Shown: piece by piece, positions 21,490 through 31,903 of the stretch | Layout: every line of letters starts with the position of its first letter | Position numbering within the stretch: position 1 is the first letter of the stretch | Assembly (NCBI GenBank): GCA_020650975.1 | Contig: JAIPMN010013025.1 | Span: 1 to 35,633, forward strand | Reading direction: 5' to 3' | Origin: Apostichopus californicus | Taxonomy: Eukaryota; Echinodermata; Holothuroidea; Aspidochirotida; Stichopodidae | Length of the DNA stretch: 35,633 nt | The notes under the pieces: model-generated | The model's input: the letters and a program-made list of their open reading frames with translations, nothing else | What the model was told of the DNA's origin: nothing | Database searches by the model: none | Made by a program: the position numbers and the translations under genes

Positions 21490-21702
21490 ATACTGAACAT
21501 AAAGTGTGTGTACTGCAAATAAAGTGTGTGTACTGAACATAAAGTGTGTGTATACTCAAAGTTAAATTGTGTGTACTGAACATAAGGTGTGTGTTCTTAA
21601 CATAAAGTGTGTGTGTATACTGAAGATAAATTGTGTGTACACTGAACATAAAGTGTGTGTACTTAACATAAAGTGTGTGAACTTAAGATAAAGTGTGAAT
21701 AC
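21490..21702. repeat. 20-22-bp minisatellite, about 10-11 copies
   Basis: The unit TACTGAACATAAAGTGTGTG repeats with variants (CTGCAAATAAAG, CTTAACATAAAG, CTGAAGATAAAT, CTCAAAGTTAAAT) and TA/TG slippage. It is AATAAAG/ACATAAAG-rich on the + strand and GT-rich between, so each unit superficially resembles a polyadenylation signal plus GT element. The minus-strand ORFs with repeated YTHFM/HTLCS-like peptides are by-products of the repeat. Confidence 0.9.
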
Positions 21703-24700
21703 TTTCAGCTGATACAATATAGTGATAGCCCTTTTATAACATGAATACTTACAGTAGCACATTATAAGTCAAAGCACTGTTGATGTGTTCACACATATTG
21801 AATAAATACACTTGAATATCTTGGTAGCACTGTACAGTACTTACAGTACATGTACACAGAATACACTCATGTGTACACACACATAATATATTAATAATTC
21901 AGGGTCCAATATGATATTAAAGCTGGAGGATGTGTTACAGTACTGTGGTATTGGAAACCTACAATGGGTCATCAGTATTATCCCCTCTCCCTCTTTCCCT
22001 TCCCCCACTCCCTCCCTCCAACCCTCCCTCCCCCTCCACATGCCGAATGTGTTAGAATGTGAAATAATGGTCACTCATGTCTAAACTTCAACAACATTTT
22101 ACTATCACTAACAAAGGATGTTTACTCACTGAGGCTACCATTTTTTTTTTATTTGAACATGATCTTATGAAATATGAGAAGATACAGAAATTCCCTTTAT
22201 AGTACTTTTGAAAACTTTAAGCAATTTTTAGCAACTTAAAATATTATTTTGGTTGGGAATTCACTCTTGAGCAAATGATACCAAACCGATATAATTACAA
22301 TTCAACAATATTGAAAATTAAAACAAAATTACCTGTACCATAAAACATTTTGTCACCACACAAAGATTAAACCTTAAAGCTTTTTTTTAGCAATGCCACC
22401 TACAGTACTGTCAATGATCCACTGCCTGGTCAATTCAAAACGTTTGATCTTAAAAATTAGTGTTTCATACAAATATTATATTTGTAGATTCCCAAAGTTA
22501 CATTTAAAGACAAACTACAGATAAGAAACAATGAAAAATGAAAAAATGTACACGATACAAAAAATCTTCATAGCCACTGTACATAGAGCATGCATGTGTA
22601 AATATCAAGGACTTGATTCATGCAGCTCTAATAGTTTAAATTCCCCTTCCTATTAAAATGTCCTAATCTCAACTTTTATCCATTTAAATAAATGCTGGAT
22701 GATTCAATTGACGACAAATCAATGAATAATTTTGCAGACTTACAGCGATTTGTAGAATTTATGGTTACATTTGTCAAAAGCAAATATATTAATGTACATT
22801 ACATTCTAATAATGGAAGGTCTGCTTCAATGAAGGGGAACACTGTATGCTACAACTTGTGTTAAATATTAAAACAAAAGAGAATATAAAAGACAAGATTT
22901 TTGGCATGAAGACTACACGAGGCAACCTGAAATTCATTCATAACATGAGCGATGGAATACCACTACTAACCGGACATAAATATTAAATATTAACAAAGAC
23001 TATTATCTGCCATCAAACATGTTTTTGAGGGTACAAAGGCTATTATTTAGTATTCCATACTAACGATCCAATATACACATAGATCATGAGCTTGCCACAC
23101 AGACCAGTTTGCTAGGTTTAGTCCAATTAAAATGGTGTGTCTTATTGTGAAAAAATATATAAACATATTATGTTAAAATTATTCAGTAAAAACTACACAA
23201 AACTATCATTGTACTTAAACTGTTTAAGTATGTGATGTATAACGCATTACTGATGGCTATACACACTAATACCACACAAATGTAGATGCTCAGACAATAA
23301 CAACTACAGTAAGTTCATGACTACAGTAAGTACATTTATGCAAATTGAGATATCCTAAAGTATGGGTGTATCTATTTTACCATATATCTCTGTGCCTGCC
23401 TAATGATCCTTTCCAATTTAGATTCATAAATGGAAACCTTGCAGCTGGGGTATTGTCAGAGGAAAAGGAAAGTGAGTTAAATATACATGAGAATGTCTAT
23501 AGTTCATTGACTCTATCTCTCACTCGCTCTCTAGATGGTTAAATACAGTAGGGCTTCTGGATTTAATTAGTAAGCTTCTGAAAGAAAGAGCTGATTTGCC
23601 ATATCGGCCAACCTGAATTATATACTACTGTACATATGCATGGTTTGATTTAGAGGATGTCTTGTAAACTAATTAGGCGTTTCTGGTTTTAGAATGATTT
23701 ATTCACTGTAGACTGTTGCAGACATGCCAACTGGTCTTTTACAGAAACGAAATAGGAATAATTTACATGTTTCCGTCCCAAATATGGGTAGATCAGGTAA
23801 AATAGTAGAGAGAATTGTGGGAAAATCCAACTAAAACTAGATAGCAATTTAAAAAATATGACATCTGTTGGATTTTACTTACATTTCACCTCTGGAACAC
23901 TTTTATACAACTATTTCCCTGAGAAACAGTCAACTTTTTTCTACATTGCTATCACAAGTAAAATCAGACCATGACTCACCTCTGATCCCAATTTAGCCAA
24001 ATTTGAGAAATTTTTAATTTTGCCTGACAAAAAATCATCAGAGGTTGGGAAGCTTTCGTAACCAAGTGAGACTTGTCAGTAAAACCTGGAGAGTTGGTGC
24101 AACCACTGTACTGTAGATGTGTAGCATGTATACTGTACTAGTTAACAGAACTTATTTGACCAATGTTGTGACTTTATTTCAACAATTATTACAATGAAGA
24201 TCTACAGTAAGCTGACTTTACAAATTTACAAATTTCATAAAAAAAAATTCAACTTTATCAATAATCTGATGTCAAGTTAGTTTAGACATGTGTTTGTCAG
24301 TAAACACAGTTATTTGTAAAAGATTTAAGTATAAATGCACCGAGCATACGGATTCTTTAAACATTACTGACAGTACAGTAGGTAATATGACTAGGGTTTC
24401 TGAATTACATACCGGTACTACAGTACATGTGCAGTCCTCCCTACTCACCAATGTATATTGACAATGATCTGAAATAATACTACCCTGTAGTTATACAGTA
24501 CAGTACTTACAGTATAACATTCCTCTTATCTGTACCACAGATGACATTTGGTACAGAACTATATTATAAATATAATAACGTAAAATTACTGAATGTACAG
24601 TAAGAATATGTTTTCAGTACGTTTGAAGTTACTGTTTGTAATTTACTGTACAACGTCCCCACTAAGACCCTTACAGTGAGATTCGAGCCCATGTACTGTA

Positions 24701-27582
24701 CAGTAAGCACTGTTAATCTGTAACGTTCTTTATTTCCAACCTTTTTTCGAATCATGTGGTCTACAGTATGAAACCTTACACATGCGCCATCATCTGGTTC
24801 ACTCCTCAATGGAATAATTTGGCAATTTTCCTGTTTTTCTGTAGCAATTTATTATTTAAAAAAAATATTATCTGTCAAAATATTGTATATATCACTATAT
24901 AACATACAGTAGCAGTTTTGCCACATTTTATTGTGAGATTGCAAGGTTTATAAATGATTATCGGCTCATTAGTAATTTAGGAGTTTGTCAAAACGGAATT
25001 TACTGTCAAGTAATTTGTCATTGCTCCACCAGGCCATCTTTTTTTAATTAAATCCCACAAAAACCATATTGTAGAACATCTGTGCATGCATTCATGCTTT
25101 GACTGTGAATCTATCTTCAGTACTATCAGGCATTTTGTGTGTGAGTCATTATCAGCAATTCCACACTGGGATGCCTCTATTTTGATATTAAACAAGCTGT
25201 ATCAGTTTAATATCCACTTTATACAGTACATATTACTGGAGGTGTAGACTTTCACTATTCTAGCCACCTGCTACAAAATAAGCCGGTGTGTATAACATTT
25301 ACAGTACCAGCTGAAATCAAGTTTTCCCTGGCGTTTTCCTGAATGCATAAATTATAGTTACTGTGAAGGCTTTTGAGAGCAGGCCAGCCCAATAAAATTT
25401 TGCTGATAATCAGTACAGTATATATATTTGTACAGGGATTATGTAAATTGTAGGTATAAAAATCATGTTGATTCTTTTGGCATATAATGTAACCAATTAT
25501 AGAAATAGGCTGAGTTTCAAGACAGGTGTCGTTGGTATAGAGTTCAAGTTTAGTCTGTCTAAGATTCACCGGACAGTGATTAGTTTGCAACGTTCTGTTG
25601 CCTAGATTTGATGGCATGTCAAATATATTTCATTGTTGAAATATGCGCTGCATCTGCCTGAAATCACCATCATCAGCCTCTAAAGAATCTTTAAATGTTG
25701 TATATATGCTACAGTGAATAATTATACGGTGTTGCATCACAAAATGCTACATGTATGCAGAATGGGAAAGTTGGTAAAGTATAAGTGCAGGGAGGCATCT
25801 AGTGGTGTTTGTTCTATAGAAGAACCAGTGTGAGACATTTGTTACTATAAAGTTATTAGTGTTTATCTGCGATCATGGCATGGATAGGGTTTCAAGTGAG
25901 CTTCTGTTTCCCTCATAGCTTCGGAAAATACTAACCTACAGTAAGTACTATAAACTAAAGCCAAAACCGTCACACGTACAGTATGTAGTTTAAATTTTAA
26001 AACTTCTCTTTTGCCTTTTTTTTTCGGTTTTATGAAAATCCTGAGAATCCTGAAACATGTATAATAATATCTTTAATGTTAAATATAAAATGAGGGTTTG
26101 AACCAAGGTAGAAAGCTAGCCTAACTTTGACTACAATGCTGAAGAACTTTAAAGCAAATGTAAAACTTAGTCTGGTATTAAACTCCTTCGGAGGAAATGT
26201 TGATATCTAGACATCCACATCCAGCTGTCTTTTATAGATCTAACTTTACTCCACTACTCTTTACACATACTGTACTCTGTCACTCTGTCAGTTCTTACAG
26301 AGATGTTCTCACTTGCCTGAGAAAGGTCTGAGGCATGTCCTATAAGATCATGTAAGTGAACTTGATATCTAAATCAATACACAGGGCTTGAGACTTGTGT
26401 GTCCGATGTCATCATGACCTGGTTGTGAGGTAGTGTTGATGAATCTGTGTGACTTCTCTGTTGTACATGTATACTGTAATGCACCACTCCATGTGTATAC
26501 AGTATTGTACATCTGTATATGAGTGTTATTGGCAATGTGAATGTGACAACAACTGTTTTGGTCAGAGCTTCAGAGGCCTACTGTACAGTAGGGTTAAATT
26601 TTATATGTGGAGAGAATCCAAGGATCCTGTGGGCAAAAATGTCCTTCTTATAACATCTTTCTTTGAATTCAGTTCAAGTTGAGTTCAATACTGCAAATAA
26701 ATATAATATTCATACATGTAAAGTTATATACAAAATTCTAACAGACAAACTTAAGAACTAAAGGAGAATGTAACTACCATACATTCCTAGCAGAAAAGTT
26801 GTTTAGAAAATGATTAAAAAAAAATTCAATGTACCCTCAATCTTGCCTTTCCTCCCCCCATCAGTGGGTGCCCTCCATGCCATTGGAGGGTTTCCCCCCC
26901 CTTCACCATTGTTGGGATGTAGGGGACATTTCCTCTTATTTTCTAACCAACAATAAACACGTCTTGTGCTGACGTCTTTAGCCTTGTTCAGATTGAGAAT
27001 TCAAAGAAGATCTAATGCCAAAAGGGTGATCAACTTCGTAACTGTGTGAATGCGTGTGTACACAGGAACAGACCCTGCAATTGTCATTAGGGAGGATCCT
27101 GACCCCACAAGGGCAATCAAGATTGTAGTGTGAATATTCAGGGGTTAAACAACCTGAGATCGCTGGTTTAATACTTGCTCCCTCCCCATCATATCCCTTT
27201 CGTTAAAGTGTGTACTTTAAATAGTTCTCCTACAGTAGGTACTAGCTAATTGATTATTAGGCAATCATTGTGACCTTTTCGCTGTTGTGTGATGCAGGTC
27301 CACCACACCCTTTTTAATATGAACAAGTCCAGTGTCAGTTTTGTTACCTCTCCAGGGGGGGGGGGTGGGGGTAGGGGGAGATCCAGATCCCATTTCATTT
27401 CAAATGTGAACATGACTTGTGTGTATTGGCAAAGCAGCTAGTGAATGAGAAACAGCCAGCTGCAGTAATCACAGTGTTTCAAACTTTGTAAGCTGCTGCA
27501 TTGTAAATTGAATAGTTAAATCCAGCTGCGTTAGAGGAATAATGTTTACAGTATAAATTTTGTGTATTTTCTTCTTTTGAAG
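21703..27582. other. AT-rich intergenic stretch upstream of the MXRA7-like gene
   Basis: No supportable exon is visible. It holds a C/T-rich block near 21981-22038, many ACAGTA words (for example 24360-24720), a short stem-loop CCCTCCA/TGGAGGG at 26871-26890, and a G-run block at 27355-27378. ORFs of 65-120 codons occur on both strands, with no recognisable domain and no consistent splice context. The last kilobase may contain the MXRA7 promoter or an untranslated first exon. Confidence 0.45.
27355..27378 (+). other. G-quadruplex candidate upstream of the MXRA7-like start
   Basis: A run of eleven G followed by TGGGGG and TAGGGGG gives at least four G3+ runs with very short loops. It lies on the coding strand about 240 bases before the start codon at 27620. 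Whether it lies in a promoter, a 5' untranslated exon or plain intergenic DNA cannot be decided from sequence. Confidence 0.5.
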
Positions 27583-27619
27583 GTGAGAACTTTGGGCAAC
27601 ACTTGAGGAGAGGGGAGGA

Positions 27620-27757
27620 ATGATGTCAGAACTCATGCTGGAGACTGAATATTTGTTTTTCACCGTGGCCTCCGTTGCTACGCTACTGGTCGTCATCCTC
27701 AGCTGGAGGGTCTTACAATCTAAGAAAGATACACAGAAAGGATCAGAAGAGAATCAG
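27620..27757 (+). CDS. MXRA7: MXRA7-like protein, coding exon 1 (N-terminal membrane anchor)
   Basis: This exon encodes residues 1-46. It starts at tandem ATGs (27620 and 27623): MMSELMLETEY, then a hydrophobic segment at about residues 12-32 (LFFTVASVATLLVVILSW), then a basic stop-transfer-like stretch (QSKKDTQK). It ends in phase 0 at the donor CAG|GTACAG. MXRA7 proteins share this plan: short N-terminus, one membrane segment, charged linker and conserved C-terminal helices. The role of the family is poorly defined; in vertebrates it is described as a membrane-anchored protein linked to matrix remodelling and inflammation. A pyrimidine tract ending TTGAAG at 27582 could be the acceptor of an untranslated upstream exon. 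The full protein is 167 residues, a little shorter than the roughly 200-residue human form, mainly in the linker. Which ATG is used is uncertain. Confidence 0.8.
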
Positions 27758-28924
27758 GTACAGTATTATACCAGGCAGATAAACAGACAGACAGACAGGC
27801 CAATCAGAAGAGGGATAAGTACAGTAACAAATTAATTTGGAGATACAAGAGTAGCAGTGAAACTGACAACTGTATTTAGTGGTCATAACAGCTATGTGTG
27901 CTTTCCAAATGTATCACATTTCATGAATAAATCAGCACGAAGATTATATTAGGAAAATAATGTCTCCAGAGCAATCTCTGCTGTGAGGGGGGTGAACATA
28001 GAATGTGGTCAGTGCAAATAAGTGGAGGGGGCGCCAGTGCGTGCCATATCGGCGTGGTCAAGGAGAAGGAGGGGGGGGGAACTGAAGTTTAACAAGTTTC
28101 ATCATTTCACTTATATCAGCGTCAAATCAGAAGAATATTGAAAAAATAATAAAGTTGTGTATCTTTCTGCCCAAGGATTTTTCGACATAGCAAATTTAAT
28201 TTGGTTGGGGGAGGGGAGCACCAAACAATTTGTTTGGGTTACGAGTGCCCTCACCATGCCCCCTTTGGCACCGTCACTGATCTTGTGGAGGAAAGCATAG
28301 TACAGTAAAGTTGTGCTTTCAAACTGACACATAAAATATAAATTTACTTTGACAGTAAGACAATATACTTTTTCAATGACAATTTCATGCAACTATGCCC
28401 CACTGTTTATGAACAATATTGATTGGTTTCAGATTGCTCATACTGTTTTTCAATGGATGAACCATATAAGCCAGCATTACGATCTGTAATTTTTCCCTCA
28501 CAAATCACACTATAAATTACTGAGATGTTAAGAACACCATAACAACACGGTTGTGTGGCTTTCAGCATCTTTGCTCAATCTGAGATGGGATAATGGTTGG
28601 GTAACCTCTGATGGCCTCTGCTGGAAATTTTGGAACCAAGTCACAACAAATTAAATTCCCTTAAGGAGAAGGAAATGAATCGGAAATAAAAAGAGAATTG
28701 TTTATCGTGAGTTGGGTAATTAGGCTCCGATGCGATCTTCCTGGAGCAAAGTAAAATATTGGATTTAGCTTGGGGGGGAGGATGGTCTCACGTAATGACT
28801 TTTTTTCTTCAATATTTTGTTTTCTCGTCAAGCTTCAGTTTATCATCGTTTGGGTACATGATCTGTTGAATAAAGTTAAAATGGCCAACAGCAATGTTAC
28901 ATATTAGACAGTTATAGTAATGTA

Positions 28925-28980
28925 TTGGATTAATGGATAGTTTGGATTAATTGATTAATGGATTATTGGATTAATGGATA
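28925..28980. repeat. Short GGATTAATGGAT minisatellite in intron 1
   Basis: TTGGATTAATGGAT recurs with variations (TTGGATTAATTGATTAATGG, ATTATTGGATTAATGGAT). It is a small AT-rich repeat with no visible function. TAAT-containing words resemble homeodomain sites, but that is expected from composition. Confidence 0.7.
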
Positions 28981-29038
28981 CAGTTGTTCAGTACTGGAGC
29001 TTTACTCAGTCAGTCTCCACACATGGGTACATTTTGGA

Positions 29039-29056
29039 TGACGTCACTACGTCACT
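29039..29056 (+). promoter_or_regulatory. Clustered CRE (CREB/ATF-type) motifs in MXRA7-like intron 1
   Basis: TGACGTCACTACGTCACTG contains one perfect palindromic CRE (TGACGTCA, 29039-29046) and an adjacent half-site (CGTCA). CREB/ATF bZIP factors bind this octamer. Single octamers also occur at 19501 and 21079, so chance is possible. The clustering inside an intron is the only support for a regulatory role. Confidence 0.3.
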
Positions 29057-29782
29057 GTGTCATGAATCTTATCATCTCTATATTTTGGTTTCTCCGTTTG
29101 GTTTTGGTTTGATCAAATTTTTGCTACAGTAGAAAGTGCACAGCAGCATCTAGCGCAGCATTATAAACACAGTTACAGTGAGCATTCTTTATGAGAGTAG
29201 AAAAATAAACAGACAAGATTGTAGGGATTAATGATTTAATGTCACGTTTGATAATCGTGTTTTGACACTGTATTGTACGGATGACAACTGGGCGATGGAT
29301 ACATGGCTGTACACATTCTTCCTCATATCATTAGACAGTGTATTAAAACTGTATGTACAGTAGGCATTGATACCAGTGACAGGGGATCCTACTGTAGGTA
29401 TGTTGGAAGAAAATGACTGGGGAAGGATCATATCCCCCTCCCTTTACCCATTATTGGCTCTAAGGAATTGCGAACACATAATTTGCCAAATTTAAACAAT
29501 ATTAATAGCCCTACAAAAAAAAAACAAAAAAAAAACGGGGGTAGTATAGATATTAAAAGGTTATGTAGTATTTAATGGCCATCCTGTTTATGTGGTGATT
29601 AGTAAATTCCATAAAGCCATCAAGGGTTATCAGTATTGCCCACAGATACTGTATGCTCTTTAATTGTCAGATAATTGTCATAATATTTGAATTTGTAGTT
29701 TGAGAGATTTACTGCTACCTTAACTTATCAGTTTCGCTCATTGAGACGTTTAATTTTTTTAAACAATTAATCAATCTCAATG

Positions 29783-29895
29783 TCTGGGAATCAAACCCTT
29801 CACGAGAGTTTAGTTAATATTTGGCTTGAAGACGTCTGGGAATAATCCATCTGGGTAATCAGAACCTCCACGAGAGTAAAGTTTGAATATTGTCA
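29783..29895. repeat. Two diverged copies of a ~50-bp unit in intron 1
   Basis: CTGGGAATCAAACCCTTCAC then GAGAGTTTAGTTAATATT (from about 29784) matches CTGGGTAATCAGAACCTCCA then CGAGAGTAAAGTTTGAATATT (from about 29851). The copies are old and differ by substitutions and small indels. Confidence 0.6.
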
Positions 29896-30028
29896 GCTTT
29901 GTATGAAATATTATTGATGACTTTTAGGTAAAATACTGAAATTGTAAACTATAAATAATAGAATTTCCATGGATGGGTTCATTTGTTTGACGGGGGTTTT
30001 TCGTCTCTCTTTTCTATGAATCGTTCAG

Positions 30029-30282
30029 GGAGATGACGATGATCAGGTGAAAGGAAAGCATTCAGAGGATGATTTAGCAGATGTAGACAACTTACTTATA
30101 AAGAGTTCGGAATTGAAGATCCTCGATTCCAAAGATCTACAGAAGTTACAACAAGAAGGGGAAGAGCAGGGCTCAGCCAGCGAATCCGGTGAGGACCCTA
30201 ACGTGAAGCGTGTCAGAGCCAAAGAACTGGAGGAAGAATTAGTCAAAGAGATGACGGATAGCCAGCTAGATGAAGAAAGGAG
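30029..30282 (+). CDS. MXRA7: MXRA7-like protein, coding exon 2 (acidic linker and start of conserved region)
   Basis: This exon encodes residues 47-130 plus two bases of codon 131. The acceptor TCGTTCAG|GGAGAT continues frame from exon 1, and the donor AGG AG|GTAATG leaves phase 2. The peptide begins GDDDDQVKGKHSEDDLADVD, and is rich in Asp, Glu, Ser and Lys (IKSSELKILDSKDLQKLQQE, EEQGSASESGEDP), like the disordered acidic linker of MXRA7. It then enters the conserved part KELEEELVKEMTDSQLDEER, predicted to be helical. Ser residues before acidic residues (SED, SASESGED) suit casein kinase 2 sites, an inference only. Acidic, CpG-containing, GC-balanced codons set it apart from the AT-rich introns. 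The overlapping minus-strand ORF at 30043-30369 is a shadow of this exon. Confidence 0.82.
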
Positions 30283-30821
30283 GTAATGCCAGTTAACTCT
30301 TTTAACAATTGACCTTATCCATCTCAGGGGCATGGGGAACATTAGGGCAGGTTGAGGGGGGAGGTTCAACTGTGTGTCATTAGAGGGAGAGGGAAGGGGG
30401 AGTGTAAAAGCTGTTTATAGAGGCTCATTCCTCCCCCTTTGCACGTGCAGAGTGACATCATTGTCTATCTCTGTGTGAGTATGTGGTTTGTTGTCCACAC
30501 AAAGTGTTGTAGTTGATTGGGTAATGTGCTTAGTTTGAATTACTGGGTAGCATTTAGTGTAGTACTTTTTTTCTTTGGCAATTTTTTTTTTTTAATGAAT
30601 CCCTCTCTATGGGAAGATGATACATATGATCTATAATAATTCTTCTACGCCTAATTTTTATATTTTTTACATCTTACCCGATTTTCAAAAGTATCGTTCA
30701 ATAGTTTTCAAATCATTTGAGTTGTGTTTATTAAATCATATTGTGTTGTTGCATAGCTAGAACAGTTCACTTGAATTGTGAAAAAGTGTATGCTGTGGTC
30801 GTTGCGTGTTGGTGTCCCCTC

Positions 30822-30864
30822 CTTCAACGGATTTCGACCATCCATGGTTGATAATCCGTTGAAG
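30822..30864 (+). other. Near-perfect RNA/DNA hairpin in intron 2
   Basis: CTTCAACGGATT pairs with AATCCGTTGAAG (12 bp). After a one-base bulge, TCGACCAT pairs with ATGGTTGA (8 pairs, one G-U in RNA), leaving a very tight CC centre. The stem totals about 20 pairs in 43 bases. It is shorter than a typical animal microRNA precursor and no further pairing was found outside. A small foldback or a decayed palindromic insertion is more likely. It lies on the transcribed strand of the MXRA7-like gene. Confidence 0.7.
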
Positions 30865-31078
30865 ACTTTGGAATTACCTAAGTGGAGGTTTTTAGCACAT
30901 GTGCTGCATTGCAACATACAGTATGTAGATTGATGATAGTTCAGTTAATATTTACTATCATTTGGACAGGAATAGCAGTTAGGTACATACTGTTCCTATG
31001 CCAGCGTGACATTTGTGCACTGCATGTTACCCGTGTTTAAATTTGAAGAAAGGAGGACAAGTTGTCCAGGCCTGAGAA

Positions 31079-31378
31079 ATGTGTCTACAGTATTACTTTA
31101 GGGTTTCCTTTTCCTTTGTGGGATAACATAATTTGTTGAGAGTTACCTGCTGTTCGTTGATATCAGTAGCAGTGACCAAAATCCAATTTGACAAAGGTGC
31201 AGTATTTGCCTTGTATGGTCAATATGAGAGATGTGTCTACAGTATGGCTTTAGGGTTTCCTTTTCCTTTGTGGGATAACTTAATTTTTTAAAGGTTACCC
31301 GCTGTTCGTTGATTTCAGTAGCAGTGACCAAAATCCAATTGGACAAAGGTGCAATATTTGCCTTGTATAGTCAATATG
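31079..31378. repeat. Tandem 152-bp duplication in intron 2
   Basis: ATGTGTCTACAGTATTACTT (31079) and ATGTGTCTACAGTATGGCTT (31231) begin two copies that run through TTTAGGGTTTCCTTTTCC, GTTACC, GCTGTTCGTTGAT and CAGTAGCAGTGACC to TCAATATG (31226 and 31378). They differ by only a few substitutions, so the duplication is recent. Confidence 0.92.
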
Positions 31379-31791
31379 GTTGAAGGACTGTAACTATTGA
31401 CAATTTGCCATTCTGAATATAAAAAATCCTAAATCCTCTCAACGGATGCAAAATTGCCACATACGCTATTTAAAAATGGTCACTCAAAAACCTTAAAGAC
31501 AGCTTTTAAGCAGTTATTGGCAATGTTGGTCGTCAGAATATTGGTTTGCAATTGTATTCATCAATTATTAACGTAAAGTTTTCTGTTTCTAAGTTGGCGT
31601 AGTGCCATAAAACTGAGCGAGGCAGTCTTGACTGAACTTTGGTATCATCAAGCAAAGCTTTTTTTTGCTTTCAGTTTTAAAGTTCTTTTTAATGAAAGAA
31701 TCTACTGTACAAAGGAAGTAATTTCTGTGTTCAAAGAATTGTCATATATATCGACCTGCCTAACATGTCTGTCGTTTTCTCCTCTCTGTAG

Positions 31792-31903
31792 AGTTCGAGA
31801 AGAACAGTTATCAGCCATCTTTAAACTGATGGAGGAAAACCAGGATAGGTTTGGTGTGGATTCGGTGGAGGATGTGAAAAGCCAGTACAAACTGTATGCA
31901 TGA
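31792..31903 (+). CDS. MXRA7: MXRA7-like protein, coding exon 3 (conserved C-terminus)
   Basis: The acceptor CTGTAG|AGTTCG supplies the last base of an Arg codon. The exon then encodes VREEQLSAIFKLMEENQ, DRFGVDSVEDVKSQYKLYA, and stops at TGA (31901-31903). The EEQLSAIFKLMEEN motif followed by F-G and a final Leu-Tyr pair is the part by which I recognise MXRA7, whose extreme C-terminus is its most conserved region and is expected to be helical and cytosolic. Exon phases (0, 2) add up to 168 codons including the stop, with no frameshift. A second possible acceptor two bases later (GTAGAG|TTC) would break the frame. Identification rests on remembered family features; no alignment was run. Confidence 0.82.

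Larger units (their letters stand above)
27758..30028 (+). other. Intron 1 of the MXRA7-like gene (phase 0)
   Basis: This 2271-base intron runs from GTACAG to TCGTTCAG. It contains G-rich blocks near 28024-28078 and 28201-28219. The reverse complement of GGCACCGTCACTGA at 28267-28280 resembles a hAT-type terminus. It also holds a TTGGATTAATGGAT repeat (28925-28980), a CRE-motif cluster (29039-29056), an A-rich run near 29514-29536, and two diverged copies of a ~50-bp unit at 29783-29895. No alternative coding exon was recognised. Confidence 0.75.
30283..31791 (+). other. Intron 2 of the MXRA7-like gene (phase 2)
   Basis: This 1509-base intron runs from GTAATG to CTCTCTGTAG, with a good pyrimidine tract (TCGTTTTCTCCTCTC) before the acceptor. 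It contains a near-perfect hairpin (30822-30864) and a tandem 152-bp duplication (31079-31378). No alternative exon is evident. Confidence 0.8.

Noticed and set aside
21490..21702. Possible CRISPR or coding repeat
   Set aside because: It is a contiguous 20-22-bp minisatellite with slippage variants, and the repeated minus-strand peptides are artefacts.
24660..24700. Second tRNA-like B-box (GGGCTCGAATCTC on the minus strand)
   Set aside because: It is a weak match with no A-box at the right distance and no foldable cloverleaf.
30047..30286. Exon 2 of the MXRA7-like gene read as an independent ORF starting at GTG
   Set aside because: The GTG is an internal valine codon; the true frame enters from the splice acceptor at 30028.
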